Of a DNA stretch of 60,590 bases, positions 26,455-36,500 are shown piece after piece. Under the pieces are notes generated by a model. That model was not told the DNA's origin. It did not search any database and was given only the letters and a program-made list of their open reading frames with translations. Every line of letters starts with the position of its first letter. The stretch's first letter is position 1. The stretch covers positions 1 to 60,590 of the forward strand of contig OMSO01000007.1 of the NCBI GenBank assembly GCA_900313675.1, written 5' to 3'. The position numbers and the translations under genes were made by a program. This DNA comes from an uncultured Fibrobacter sp. (GTDB lineage Bacteria > Fibrobacterota > Fibrobacteria > Fibrobacterales > Fibrobacteraceae).

Positions 26455-27622
26455 CCCCAATCTCTTCGTCCGTCAGGTAGCAGGCCGGGTCTTCGGCCCA
26501 GAAGTCGCCGGTCACGGCTTCGGCACGGGTGCGGAAGTTGCCGTTGCACAGGTTCAGGTAGGCGCACTTGGGGCAGCGGCCCTTCAGAAGGGGCTTGCGG
26601 TCCTTGAGGCCCGCCATAATGGGGTTGCTCAGGTCGGTCCAGATTTCACCGAAGGGGCGTTCCCGCACGTTCCCCAGGGTGATGTACTGGGTGAACTGGT
26701 CGGGGTGGACATTCCCTACACTGTCGATGTTTCCGAAGGCCATGCCGCTACGGTTCCCGCCGTTGCTCTGGATGAGTTTCAGCACGCGCTCCCCGAGGGC
26801 GGGGTCCTTTTCCCTCATCTTGAGGTACAGGTAGACGGCGTCGGCATGGTTATCTACGGTGAGGATTTCCTTGTTGATGCCCCGGGCCTTGAAATCCAGG
26901 GTACGCCTGATAATCAGGTCCATGACCTGGCGGCTCTCTTCGTGGCTCAGGTCCCGCTCCACCATAGCAGAGCCACGACCGCTGTAGACCAGGTGGTAGA
27001 AGCACACCCGGTCAATATTTTCTTGTTCCAGCAAATCGAAGATGGAATCCAGGTCCTGGAAATTGTCACGGGTGATGGTAAAGCGAAGTCCTACCTTTTG
27101 CCCCGTGGCCACGCAGTTGCGGATGCCCCGGAGCGCCATCTGGTATGCTCCCGGCTTACCGCGGAACTTGTCGTGAGTGGCTTCACAGCCGTCCAGGCTG
27201 ATGCCCACGTACCCTACGCCCATGTCCTTCAGGCGCTTTGCGGTGTCTTCGTCTATACGGGTGCCGTTGGTGCTGATGGTTGGGCGGATTCCCTTGCCGG
27301 CGGCATAATTCGCCAGTTCAAAGAAGTCCGGCCGCAACAGAGGTTCGCCACCGCTGAACAAGATGACGGGAACGTTGAAATCGGCAAGCTGGTCGATGAG
27401 GGCAAGGCCTTCTTCGTGAGTCAGTTCGTTCTGATACTTGATGGCCTCGGAACGGGCGTAACAGTGGACGCAGTTCAGGTTGCAGGTCTTGGTGCAGTTC
27501 CAGACCACCACAGGTCCACGACCTTCGCTCACCCCGTTCCTAGCTTCGTGAGCCTCGGGAGTGTAGCGAAGTGTGTCGCCAAAATTCGGCACATCCATCA
27601 ACAGCTTGGTAATGCTAATCAT
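26444..27622 (-). CDS. Radical SAM/SPASM protein, AhbC/NirJ-like
   Basis: A 392-residue radical SAM protein. The opening MISITKLLMD followed by GDTLRYTP resembles AhbC/NirJ proteins of siroheme-dependent heme or heme d1 synthesis. C47-x3-C51-x2-C54 is the SAM iron-sulfur site, ILFSGGEPLLRPD the glycine motif, and the C-terminal CPKCAYLNLCNGNFRTRAE ... DPACYLTDEE is a SPASM-type cysteine cluster. AhbC removes acetate side chains from didecarboxysiroheme. No other heme genes are adjacent, so a different peptide- or tetrapyrrole-modifying role remains possible. The last residues (GVRV) and stop come from the heptanucleotide array. Confidence 0.65.
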   Translation of the reverse strand: MISITKLLMDVPNFGDTLRYTPEAHEARNGVSEGRGPVVVWNCTKTCNLNCVHCYARSEAIKYQNELTHEEGLALIDQLADFNVPVILFSGGEPLLRPDFFELANYAAGKGIRPTISTNGTRIDEDTAKRLKDMGVGYVGISLDGCEATHDKFRGKPGAYQMALRGIRNCVATGQKVGLRFTITRDNFQDLDSIFDLLEQENIDRVCFYHLVYSGRGSAMVERDLSHEESRQVMDLIIRRTLDFKARGINKEILTVDNHADAVYLYLKMREKDPALGERVLKLIQSNGGNRSGMAFGNIDSVGNVHPDQFTQYITLGNVRERPFGEIWTDLSNPIMAGLKDRKPLLKGRCPKCAYLNLCNGNFRTRAEAVTGDFWAEDPACYLTDEEIGVRV

Positions 27623-27640
27623 GGGGCGAAATGTAGAAAA

Positions 27641-28399
27641 CTAGTCTTTAAGGCAACGGACGGATAGCGCGAAGTCCTTGCCGTCGTCCTCCAGGAATGC
27701 ACGCTCGTAGCTGTAGTTCAGATACATGCTGTACACGTTGCTACCGATTTCAGTGGAGCTCCAGAAGGTGACATTGTTGCCCAAATTGCGGAAGCCGCTA
27801 TCGATGTTGCGGGCGCCCGCAGGGAAAGCGGAAAAACCATAAGCATCCGTACCGTCGCCATTACTATTCCAGCCGGATGTAGACTTGAGCATGGCACCCG
27901 CTACTTCTTGTCCGCCGACAGCCTCAAACAGTGTTTCAAATTCGTCCCAGTTGCTTGGCAGGTGCCAGCCCTGGGGGCATACGCCCCGCACATTTCCGCT
28001 GGGAGAACATTCCGAATTATAGCCGCAGCCGTTGGCCGTATTCCCCTCGATGATTCCCGCACTGTCCATGGCCGCACTCCACAGGTACAGGCGACCATAC
28101 GTTTCGCAGTTGGCAGGGTCGTCATCGTAGCAGAAACTGGAAGAATCTAAGTCATCGGTGGGTCCAAGGTATCGATAGTTCAGGTTCTCTGCCATCCAAG
28201 TCTGGTTCCCAATCTTGACCGTTCTGTAGGTTTGCCCGTCACGGGGGTCGGTAAATGTACCGGTAACTACGTCGTTCACGTCAATTTCACCGGAACTTGA
28301 CGATTCGCCTAAGTCATTAGCACTTGAACCGCTGTCACCTCCGCAAGCGGCAAGCAACATCATAGAGGCAAAAGAAAGGCCTAGACACAGTTTTCGCAT
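27641..28399 (-). CDS. Lipoprotein with Fibrobacter succinogenes major paralogous domain
   Basis: A 252-residue lipoprotein: signal peptide, lipobox LAAC, GGDSGSSAND linker, then the FISUC (TIGR02145) domain with FTDPRDGQTYRTVKIGNQTWMAENLNY, YGRLYLWSAAMD, GVCPQGWHLPSNWDEFETL, and the terminal FALSVRCLKD. This domain is greatly expanded in Fibrobacter and belongs to surface-exposed or cell-wall-associated proteins; its biochemical role is unknown. ATG at 28399, with GGGG five bases upstream, is preferred over GTG two codons earlier. It is the best taxonomic marker in the window. Confidence 0.9.
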   Translation of the reverse strand: MRKLCLGLSFASMMLLAACGGDSGSSANDLGESSSSGEIDVNDVVTGTFTDPRDGQTYRTVKIGNQTWMAENLNYRYLGPTDDLDSSSFCYDDDPANCETYGRLYLWSAAMDSAGIIEGNTANGCGYNSECSPSGNVRGVCPQGWHLPSNWDEFETLFEAVGGQEVAGAMLKSTSGWNSNGDGTDAYGFSAFPAGARNIDSGFRNLGNNVTFWSSTEIGSNVYSMYLNYSYERAFLEDDGKDFALSVRCLKD

Positions 28400-28594
28400 A
28401 ATCACCCCTTATTAAGTCATTAATTTATAAAAATCCTTCAGAAATGTAAATGCAAGGACTATACAATATCTCGAAGGAAACTCGCAGGGACTAACAGTCA
28501 CAAGAGTTTCCACCTGCGGTAACGTATCTTACCTGTAGTAAATAATCTTGCCAGAGATAGCGTTTGACACCTAAACCCATCGCCAATTTTTTGA

Positions 28595-28667
28595 CCGAGA
28601 TGTGTGCTTCCCGAGAGAGCAGTCGAATGAAATGAATCTACGAGCGAGGGAATGTACACATCGAGGG
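28595..28667. repeat. Long imperfect inverted repeat in the 28400-28728 gap
   Basis: Arms CCGAGATGTGTGCTTCCC (from 28595) and GGGAATGTACACATCGAGG (ending 28666) fold into a stem of about 20 bp over a loop of about 35 bases. Nothing else is evident in the gap 28400-28594. Confidence 0.55.
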
Positions 28668-28679
28668 AAAGATTTGTAA

Positions 28680-28707
28680 CAAAAACGCCTCCCGCGAACG
28701 GGAGGCG
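28680..28707 (-). terminator. Terminator after rplY
   Basis: Minus-strand stem CGCCTCCCG / CGGGAGGCG closed by a 4-base loop and followed by TTTTTG. It is one of the strongest hairpins in the window. Confidence 0.9.
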
Positions 28708-28728
28708 CTATAAGTTTTTTACAACTTA

Positions 28729-29379
28729 CTACTTTGCTTCGGCAGCAGGTGCGGCGGCAGCGGCGGCAGGAGCAGCAGCTTCAGCGGCAGGTGCGGCAGC
28801 GGCGTCAGCAGCATCCTTCTTCTTGGACTTAGAAGAGATGGAGAAGATCACCGTGCGAGGAACGGAAGCCAGAGTAACGCCTTCGGGGAGCTTGAAGTCC
28901 TTGGCGTAGAAGGTCACGTTGGTCTCAAAGTCGGAGATATCCAGTTCCAGAACGGTCGGAATGGAAGCCGGCTTGGCAGAGAGCATCAGGTAATGAGTTT
29001 CCTGAGCCAGCAAGCCGCCCTGGGTCTTGACGCCCACCGGAAGGCCGGAGAGCTTGACAGGAACGCGAACCTTCACCGGAGTGGCTTCGTCGATCTTGAG
29101 AAAGTCAATGTGGACGAATTTCTGGGAAATGGCGTCTTTCTGGTAGTTGTAGATGACGGCGGGATTACCGGCCTTGCCATCGATTTCCAGGTCCAGAAGG
29201 GTGTAACGCTTACCGGGTGCGAGAACCTTACGAATATCAATTTCGCTGACGCTGATATTCACAGTCTCTGTACCCTTACCATAATAGACGGCCGGAATCT
29301 GACCAGCCTTACGCAAACGCTTGTTTTCGCGGTTTGCACCTAGCACTCTCGAGGTAGCCTTGAGCGTTGTGAGTTCCAT
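28729..29379 (-). CDS. rplY: 50S ribosomal protein L25/Ctc
   Basis: A 216-residue long-form L25 (Ctc type) that binds 5S rRNA. The N-terminal L25 domain (about 1-95) has [32 protein letters not shown], and the C-terminal TL5 domain includes [10 protein letters not shown] and [12 protein letters not shown]. The final 25 residues are an Ala/Pro/Glu low-complexity tail ([17 protein letters not shown]), typical of some members but long here. GGAG precedes the ATG. The order ispE, tRNA-Gln, rplY on one strand is a commonly seen bacterial arrangement. Confidence 0.95.
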   Translation of the reverse strand: MELTTLKATSRVLGANRENKRLRKAGQIPAVYYGKGTETVNISVSEIDIRKVLAPGKRYTLLDLEIDGKAGNPAVIYNYQKDAISQKFVHIDFLKIDEATPVKVRVPVKLSGLPVGVKTQGGLLAQETHYLMLSAKPASIPTVLELDISDFETNVTFYAKDFKLPEGVTLASVPRTVIFSISSKSKKKDAADAAAAPAAEAAAPAAAAAAPAAEAK

Positions 29380-29415
29380 TGTATTTCTCCAATTTTGGAA
29401 TGGTTAAAAAATTCA

Positions 29416-29487
29416 TTGGGGTAGCTGGATTCGAACCAACGAATAACGGAATCAAAATCCGTTGTCTTACCACTTGACGATACCCCA
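29416..29487 (-). tRNA. tRNA-Gln (anticodon TTG)
   Basis: Minus strand: acceptor TGGGGTA / TACCCCA, D arm CGTCAAGTGGTAAGACA, anticodon loop TTTTGAT giving TTG for CAA codons, and T arm GGTTCGAATCC; discriminator A, CCA not encoded. It lies between ispE and rplY. Confidence 0.95.
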
Positions 29488-29535
29488 ATGGTGGCGCAAA
29501 TATAGAAAATACGCCCAAAATTCAAAGGGATTCGC

Positions 29536-30423
29536 CTAAAAACCCCGGAAAAAACGGGTCACGGCGAGATATCTGGAAATGGGTTTCAGGGATTCCAGGG
29601 CAGATTCCGCCTGGCTCCGGGTCCCAAAAACGCCAAAGACGGAGGCTCCCGACCCCGACATGAGGACAGAAGTCGCCCCCAGGCGGATCATCTGTTGCTT
29701 CAACTGTTCTACCAGGGGATGCTTGGGGAATACCGAAATCTCGAAACTGTTGAAGACGTTTTTCAGGGCGAAATCCATAGCGGAATCCGGATTTTCCGCA
29801 GGACTTGAACCGCCCGCAGCCCTGAAGCCCGACTTATACGCCTCCCAGCGGTCAGGGCCCGACTTGGGAACTCCGGCGTAGGCGTCCTTGGTGGGAACGG
29901 CGTCCAGCGGGGTCGCTACGAGCAGGTGCTGACCGTCTTTCAGCTGGAGCGGTTCAATGGGCGTAAGTTTTTCGCCGATGCCCTCGGCAAACGCCGAGCC
30001 GCCTCTGACCAGAAAGGGGACGTCAGCACCGAGACTTGCGCCCAGTTCCTCCAGGGCCTCCATAGGCAGGTCCAACTTCCAGAGGCGGTTCAGCAACCTG
30101 AGGGTTGCTGCAGCATCGGCAGAACCACCGCCAAGACCAGCGCCCAAGGGCATCACCTTTTCCAGATACAGGTCAACGCCCTTCGGTACACGGTAGGCCT
30201 CTTGCATCAGGGCTGCCGCCTTGAACACCAAGTCCGATTCCTTGGGGTATTCCTGAGGAACGTTGTATTCCAGGGTAATCTTGTCGTCGTCTCGAAGGGT
30301 GGCCGAAACCGTATCGCCCACGTCGATAGTCTGGAAAAGGGTTCCCAGGTCGTGGTAACCGTCTTCGCGCTTGCGGATGACGTCGAGGAAGAGATTGATT
30401 TTAGCAGGAGCGAATTCATTCAT
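29536..30423 (-). CDS. ispE: 4-diphosphocytidyl-2-C-methyl-D-erythritol kinase
   Basis: IspE phosphorylates CDP-methylerythritol in the non-mevalonate isoprenoid pathway. The 295-residue GHMP kinase opens with FAPAKINLFLDVIRKREDGYHDL, has the ATP motif MPLGAGLGGGSADAAATL, and GADVPFLVRGGSAFAEGIGE and VLMSGSGASVFGVF toward the end. All family motifs are in place at normal length. A 120-base element with terminal inverted repeats separates it from ftsK upstream. Confidence 0.95.
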   Translation of the reverse strand: MNEFAPAKINLFLDVIRKREDGYHDLGTLFQTIDVGDTVSATLRDDDKITLEYNVPQEYPKESDLVFKAAALMQEAYRVPKGVDLYLEKVMPLGAGLGGGSADAAATLRLLNRLWKLDLPMEALEELGASLGADVPFLVRGGSAFAEGIGEKLTPIEPLQLKDGQHLLVATPLDAVPTKDAYAGVPKSGPDRWEAYKSGFRAAGGSSPAENPDSAMDFALKNVFNSFEISVFPKHPLVEQLKQQMIRLGATSVLMSGSGASVFGVFGTRSQAESALESLKPISRYLAVTRFFRGF

Positions 30424-30430
30424 AGGTTCT

Positions 30431-30550
30431 GAGGTCGCGCCTTAGGCGCTTTGAGGTGTGAGGTGTGAGGCTATGTAGAATCATACTACTCAGGTTTATC
30501 AATAACTGTTTGCTCATCGCTCAAAGCGACCCAGTATGGGGAGCGTCCTC
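30431..30550. mobile_element. MITE-like element, copy 1 (120 bp)
   Basis: Imperfect terminal inverted repeats: left 30431-30455 runs GAGGTCGCGCC to GCGCTTTGAG, right 30520-30550 runs CTCAAAGCGACCC to GGAGCGTCCTC. A second copy with matching ends is at 46527-46674. Heptanucleotide runs (TTGAGGT, GTGAGGT, GTGAGGC at 30451-30471) are embedded at the left. It has no coding capacity. Confidence 0.65.
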
Positions 30551-30567
30551 ATACCTCTTACCTAAAT
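30547..30567. repeat. Heptanucleotide run over the ftsK stop codon
   Basis: CCTCATA, CCTCTTA, CCTAAAT: three heptamers complementary to the GTGAGGT run at 30451-30471. The minus-strand ftsK TAA stop (30558-30560) lies inside. Confidence 0.7.
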
Positions 30568-33446
30568 GTTCCGGAGCGTTCCAGTTGCATGAGCTGATCC
30601 ATGTCAATAAGCATGGCGCGGGGCTTGGAATTGCCTGTACTGCGGGCGCAGAGACCAAGACCGAACAGCTGGTCCACAATCTTGCCTGCGCGGCTGTAGC
30701 CTACGCTGAAGTGGCGCTGCACCGCAGAAGTAGAAAGTCCGTTGCCGCATTCGATAGCCCACTTGGCCACCTCGAACAACAGCTTGTCCTTCTTCTCGCT
30801 CATGGCGGCATTTTCTTCGCCGTCCTCCCCTTCCCCGCCTTCTTCGGCAACCTCGAAGGTTTCCAGCTGCGGGTAGCACACGTTCTGGTTGGAGCAGGCG
30901 TCGGCCAGCTTTTCCGCTTCTTCGTCACTGAGGAAGGCCCCATGCAAACGTACCGGGTCGGGAGCGTTCACCGCCTTGTAAAGCATGTCGCCACGGCCCA
31001 AGAGTTTTTCGGCGCCGGCGTGGTCCATCACCGTGCGGGCATCCACGTTAGAGGCCACCTTGAAACTGATACGTGTAGGCAGGTTCGCCTTGATGTTACC
31101 GGTAATCACCTTCACCGACGGACGCTGGGTGGCAAGTACCAGATGAATGCCAACAGCACGGGCCTTGGCGGCCAGGCGGCTCACGTTCTTCTCGATTTCT
31201 TTTCCGGCCACCATCATCAAGTCCGCCATCTCGTCGATAATCACCACGATAAAGGCCATGCGGTGTCCGCGATCCTCTTCGGGAACCTCTTCCGGGAGTT
31301 CACCCGCCTCGAACTTGGCATTGAAACCGCCAATGTTTCGGACCTTCGCCGAGGCAAGGACTTCGGTGCGCCTATCCATCTCGTAGCAGAGCCACTGGAG
31401 CGCCTGTATGGCCACTTCGGGCTTAGTAATCACAGGCGCCAGCAGGTGCGGGATGTTCTCGTACATCTTCAGTTCCACCGCCTTCGGGTCCACAAGAATC
31501 ATGCGGAGTTCGTCGGGAGTCTTGCTGAAAAGCATGCTGGCCATGAGGGCGTTAATGCACACGGACTTACCGGAACCCGTCTGGCCCGCAATCATCAGGT
31601 GGGGTGCTTTTGCCAGGTCCATGGCGAAAGGCTCGCCGGAAATGTCCTTGCCAAGAGCCATGACAATCTTTTCGGGAGAAGGCTTGAAGGCATCGCTCTC
31701 GAAAATGTCGCGACCAAAAATGGTCTGCATCTTGCGGTTGGGAATCTCGATACCCACCGCTCCCTTTCCGGGAATCGGGGCGAGGATTCGTATAGACACC
31801 GCCTTCAGGGCCATGGCCAGGTCGTCTTGCAGGGCGCTAAACTGGGAGACCTTTACACCCGGACCTGGTTCCACCTCGAAGCGAGTAATGACAGGCCCGG
31901 TCTCGCAACCCACCACCTTGCCTTTCACCTTGAAGTTTTCCAGCTTTTCTTCAAGCATCTTGCCGATGGCGTTCAACTCGTCCACCGTATAGTCCGCCGG
32001 CTGGGGCTCATGGGTATCTAGAATTTCATCTACAGAGGGCACCTTGTATTCGTCATAGTGCACCGTCGGGTCGGGCTGTGGAATACCGGTAACGCCGGAG
32101 CCGGTGACGGTCGTGCCTCCAGAAGACGTGCCGATATTGCTGGGCGGCACATAACTCGGGTCTTGGTCCACCTCGTCCGAAGAGACCACCTGGGGAATAA
32201 AATCCTCTTCATCTTCATCGGGTTCTGCAGGCGGTTCTGCATCGCCCACTTGCGTCGGCTCCACATTGTCGGCCATCGTTTTCGCGACGGTTGCCGCCTG
32301 GGTTTCTTCGACAGAACCCGCCACAACGGTAGCCTCTTCGGGTGCCGCTCCTGCCACGACAGTAGCCTCGTCCGTAGTTTCGCTTTCGCCTCCGCGAACA
32401 GCGCCCTTCACCACCAGGTTCCCCTGGCGTTCGTTTTCCCAGTTGATTTCTTCACGGGCCCGGCGTATTTCGGCAATCTTGTTCCGGATTTCGCGAATTT
32501 CCAGAGCACTCATGTGAGTTCCATTCTCGCGAAGTTCCTTTTCCAAACGCAAAATTTCAGGGTCCTCGCCTAAAGGTTTCGGAGCAGGCTTTTCAGCAAC
32601 CGTTCCAAAGGAACCCTCTACAAGGGTTCCTTCCACCATCCCATCCACCATGGGCGTTTCCGCAGCGGAAGTGTCCACCGCCTCCATCCAGTTCTTGCGG
32701 GCACTGAAAGGCTTGAGCACGCCCTTATGCTTGGTCCTGTAGGCGTCGGGAATATTGAAGATGGTGGTATCCCCATCCATAGTGATACCCTTGCGGACCG
32801 TGGTAGTCTCGTCGGAGTCTTCCCCATCGCTTTCGCCATCGACTTCACCAGCAGGGGCTTTTTCCTTTATGCCGCGAATCTTGCGGAACAGGGCAGCAAA
32901 ATGCCCGAAGCGGAGCCCGAAACAGAAGAACAGCACCGCCACCAGAACAAGGGACAGAACAATCACCGGGATAAACAGCACGTCTCCGCAAAGGGGGCCC
33001 ACGATGTTGGAATCCAGAAAGCGGCCCACGATTCCGCCCCGCATGATAAATACATCTTCGGAAACATTAGCCTTGCCGTGAACGGGGACGGACATCAACA
33101 CGCACAGGTCCAGGCCAACGATAGAAAGGCCGAGAGCCACGCGGAACAGTTTCTTGCGCAGGCCCTGGAAAGTGATGAACAAGCCCCACAGCATCACGGA
33201 CAGGATAATGAAAATCACAGGCAACTTGCCGAAGGCGAAATTCAAGAAGTCACCGAACCGGGTCATGATCCCTTTTTCGGAACCTACATAGACCACGCTA
33301 ATGCAAGACAATAGGGCTATAGCGGAAAGGGCGATGAACCCGTAGCCCACCACCATGGCTCCCAGGGAACGGTCCCCTGAATTATTCACCTGTTCCGTTT
33401 TTGCAGGTGTTGTTTTACGACCGGTTTTCTTTTTTTGAGTTGCCAA
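30558..33446 (-). CDS. ftsK: DNA translocase FtsK/SpoIIIE
   Basis: A 962-residue septum-located motor that moves chromosome termini during division. The N-terminal part has four predicted membrane helices; a long acidic/Ala-Thr-rich linker follows (about 200-480); the motor carries Walker A GQTGSGKS and Walker B IVVIIDEMADLMM; the C-terminal gamma winged helix (FEVAKWAIECGNGLSTSAVQRHFSVGY) reads KOPS-like sites. TTG at 33446 is chosen because AAGGAG lies seven bases upstream and gives MATQKKKTGRK; an ATG eight codons earlier lacks a ribosome-binding site. The TAA stop lies in a heptanucleotide run. Confidence 0.95.
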   Translation of the reverse strand: MATQKKKTGRKTTPAKTEQVNNSGDRSLGAMVVGYGFIALSAIALLSCISVVYVGSEKGIMTRFGDFLNFAFGKLPVIFIILSVMLWGLFITFQGLRKKLFRVALGLSIVGLDLCVLMSVPVHGKANVSEDVFIMRGGIVGRFLDSNIVGPLCGDVLFIPVIVLSLVLVAVLFFCFGLRFGHFAALFRKIRGIKEKAPAGEVDGESDGEDSDETTTVRKGITMDGDTTIFNIPDAYRTKHKGVLKPFSARKNWMEAVDTSAAETPMVDGMVEGTLVEGSFGTVAEKPAPKPLGEDPEILRLEKELRENGTHMSALEIREIRNKIAEIRRAREEINWENERQGNLVVKGAVRGGESETTDEATVVAGAAPEEATVVAGSVEETQAATVAKTMADNVEPTQVGDAEPPAEPDEDEEDFIPQVVSSDEVDQDPSYVPPSNIGTSSGGTTVTGSGVTGIPQPDPTVHYDEYKVPSVDEILDTHEPQPADYTVDELNAIGKMLEEKLENFKVKGKVVGCETGPVITRFEVEPGPGVKVSQFSALQDDLAMALKAVSIRILAPIPGKGAVGIEIPNRKMQTIFGRDIFESDAFKPSPEKIVMALGKDISGEPFAMDLAKAPHLMIAGQTGSGKSVCINALMASMLFSKTPDELRMILVDPKAVELKMYENIPHLLAPVITKPEVAIQALQWLCYEMDRRTEVLASAKVRNIGGFNAKFEAGELPEEVPEEDRGHRMAFIVVIIDEMADLMMVAGKEIEKNVSRLAAKARAVGIHLVLATQRPSVKVITGNIKANLPTRISFKVASNVDARTVMDHAGAEKLLGRGDMLYKAVNAPDPVRLHGAFLSDEEAEKLADACSNQNVCYPQLETFEVAEEGGEGEDGEENAAMSEKKDKLLFEVAKWAIECGNGLSTSAVQRHFSVGYSRAGKIVDQLFGLGLCARSTGNSKPRAMLIDMDQLMQLERSGTFR

Positions 33447-33509
33447 ATTAAAGCTCCTTCGCCACTGCATTGGAAATATAACTAAAACCCATTTGTTATT
33501 ATTGACAAC

Positions 33510-36500
33510 ATGCAGATAAAACTGTCAAAAAAATTAAAGAAACTCCTGATTGGTTTTGGACTCACTTCTGTCCTTATCTTTCTCATTTTGTTCCTAGGCA
33601 ACGTGCAGAACCCGCAGCTAGATGGAGTCCGCAACGGTGCTGAATCCCTAGAATACCTGTTCTACGACATGTTCTTCAAGGTCAAGACGGGCAAGACCCA
33701 CAACCTCGAAGAAACCGGCGACAAGAACGCCCTAAACAGCCATTACGACCCAAACATCTTTATCGTGGATATTGACGAACCCTCCCTGGCAAAACTGGGA
33801 AACTACAACACCTGGGACCGTTCCATCCACGCCGACGTGGTCAAGAACCTGAGCAACGGAGGGGCATCGGCCATCGGCTTCGATATTTTGTTCAAGAATG
33901 CCGATTTTGGCGAACAGAAGACCCAGCAGGTCACCACCATGCTGAACAAGCTGAGCCCAGACACGCCCTGGGATTCCCTGGGGGGTGACATCCGCACCTT
34001 CTACAACTACGACTCCATGCTGGTGAGCGCCGTCAAGGAAAGCGGGAACACCATCGTCTGCAACATTTTTGATAGCTACCAGTCCTACAAGCACGAATCT
34101 CAATGGAGGCCCCTCAGCACCGCCGAACGGGCCGATGAAGTCGGCTACAGTTCCACCTTCGAACTTTCACAAGTAGACTCCGCCCAGAACATCGAACCCA
34201 AGGACCTGCTGGACAACATCTTCCCGGAACTGGCCAAAGCCGGTGCCCAGATGGGTTCGGTAAACGCCTATCCTGATGACGACGGCGTGGTCCGTCGCGT
34301 GTCCCTCCTTTACCGGTTTCCCAATCCAGAGCTCTACTCCGGAACCGAAAGCAAGATTTATTCCACCATGCCCCTGATGACACTTTTGCACCTTTTCCAC
34401 CAGAAACCGGAAAACGTGAAAATCAAGATGGGGCAGTTCATCGACCTTGGCAAGCCCTTTGGCATCTATAGGGATTCCTCAGAATTTTACCACACCACCT
34501 TCCCCCAGTTCAGCTATCCCATGTTCCAGGCGCTCCATAAAAAAATCAGGGAAGCCGCCAAGAAGCCCGAAGAAAACAGCCAGTTTATAGACATTTCTTC
34601 CAAGATTATCGCCACCAAGAACAGCGAAGGCTCTGTCACCTTCGAAATCTTTGAAGGCCAGATGTTGAACGAGACACTTTCCGACGCCCTTTTCCAGATT
34701 GATGTTTCTATGTTGGATTCCCTGGGCGAAGACGAAGAAAAAGAGGTGGCAGAAAACATCACTGTCAAGCGGGACGAAGAAGGTGCAGGCCGGTTTGTGC
34801 TCTCCGATAGCGAAGAAGACGAAGAGGCTGTCATCACTCCCTATATCGTGAATACCGTCAAGTATTTTGCGGACTCACTGCAAAGGCTTCCACCAAACAA
34901 GCCCACCCATATTTCTATGGACATGGACATCCATTATGATATGGCCAAGAAAAAGTGGGTTTCCAATCTGGTCATCTTGAACAACGATGTCTTAACCGAC
35001 ATCATCAACACCTCCGAAGAACGCATCCACAACTTGCAAGTCGGTATGGAAATCCGGTTCGGCAAAGTGAAACAGATTCCCATCGACCGCTGGGGACATT
35101 ACCAAATCAATTACAAGGGTCGCTACAACACGGCTGAAACGGAAAGGGTTTTCCAGCACCTGTCCTATTACGACATCACCAAGAACCGTGTAGATCCAGG
35201 ACTTTTCCAGGGCAAGATTTTCATTCTGGGTTCGGCGGCCCCGGCCCTGTTCGACTTTGTGACCGCCCCCCACGAAGAAAACTACCCCGGCGTGCTGACC
35301 CACGCCACCATCCTCCAAAATATCTTGAACGACGATTTCCTTGTCACCCTGCAGGAACGCTACCAGCAGATTATCGTGGTGTTGCTCGCCCTGGTTTGCC
35401 TGCTGGTGGGCCTTTACGTAAAGAGCTACATCTCTATCGCGCTTTCCTTTGTGTTGATGGGCGGCTACCTGGGCATCGCCTACCATTACTTTGAACAGGG
35501 GCTCTACCTTGGAGCTTCCAAGCAGATTTTCGTCATCCTGTTCACCAACATTATCGCCCTGATTATCCAGTTCTATTTCGAGACCAAGGAAAAGCGCTTC
35601 CTGGGAAATGCCTTCAAGCAATACATTTCTCCTGAACTGATCGACGAGATGGTGAACAACGAAATCATGCCTACCCTGGGCGGTTCCAAGTCTAACATCA
35701 CCGCCTACTTTACCGACATCGCGAGCTTCTCCACCTTCTCCGAAAAAATCGGGGACCCCAGCAAGCTGGTGGAACTTCTGAACGAATACCTCACCGCCAT
35801 GACGGACACCCTGCTAGAGAACAAGGGAACATTGGACAAGTACGAAGGAGACGCCATCATCGCCTTCTTCGGGGCACCCATGCCGCTTCCCAACCACGCC
35901 CAGAACGCCTGCGACAGCGCCGTGGACATGCAGACCAAGCTCATGGCCCTCCGCAAGAAATGGGCGGGCGAAGGAAACAAGTGGCCCAAGGTGGTCCACG
36001 ACATGCATATGAGAATCGGTATCAACTCCGGCGACATCGTGACCGGGAACATGGGTTCCACCATGCGCAAGAACTACACCATGATGGGCGACGCCGTGAA
36101 CCTGGCCGCCCGTCTGGAAAGTGCCGCCAAACAGTATGGTGCCTACATCCAGATAAGCGAAGACACCCAGAAGCACCTGGACGAAGGCCGGTTCATCTAC
36201 CGCTCGCTGGACACCATCCGCGTCATCGGCAAGAGCCAGCCCGTCAAGACCTTCGAACTGCTGGCAAAGCCCGGCTGCGAAAACGAAGCGCAGTTATACA
36301 AGTTGGTGGAAATCTGGGAACAGGCCCGCACCGCCTACTTGGCGATGGACTGGGACCGCGCCGAGAAACTGTTCACGGAATGCCTGGATTACGAGCCCCA
36401 CCACCCCGACAGGGATCCGGGTTCCAAGACCACGCCTTCACACGTTTATATCAAGCGCTGCGAAGCTTATAAGGTAAACCCGCCCGTAGCCCAAGGCGAA

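Noticed and set aside
30465..32021. 518-codon open frame antisense to ftsK
   Set aside because: Covers the FtsK motor coding region; the encoded text is His/Val/Leu-rich without motifs, a shadow of codon bias.
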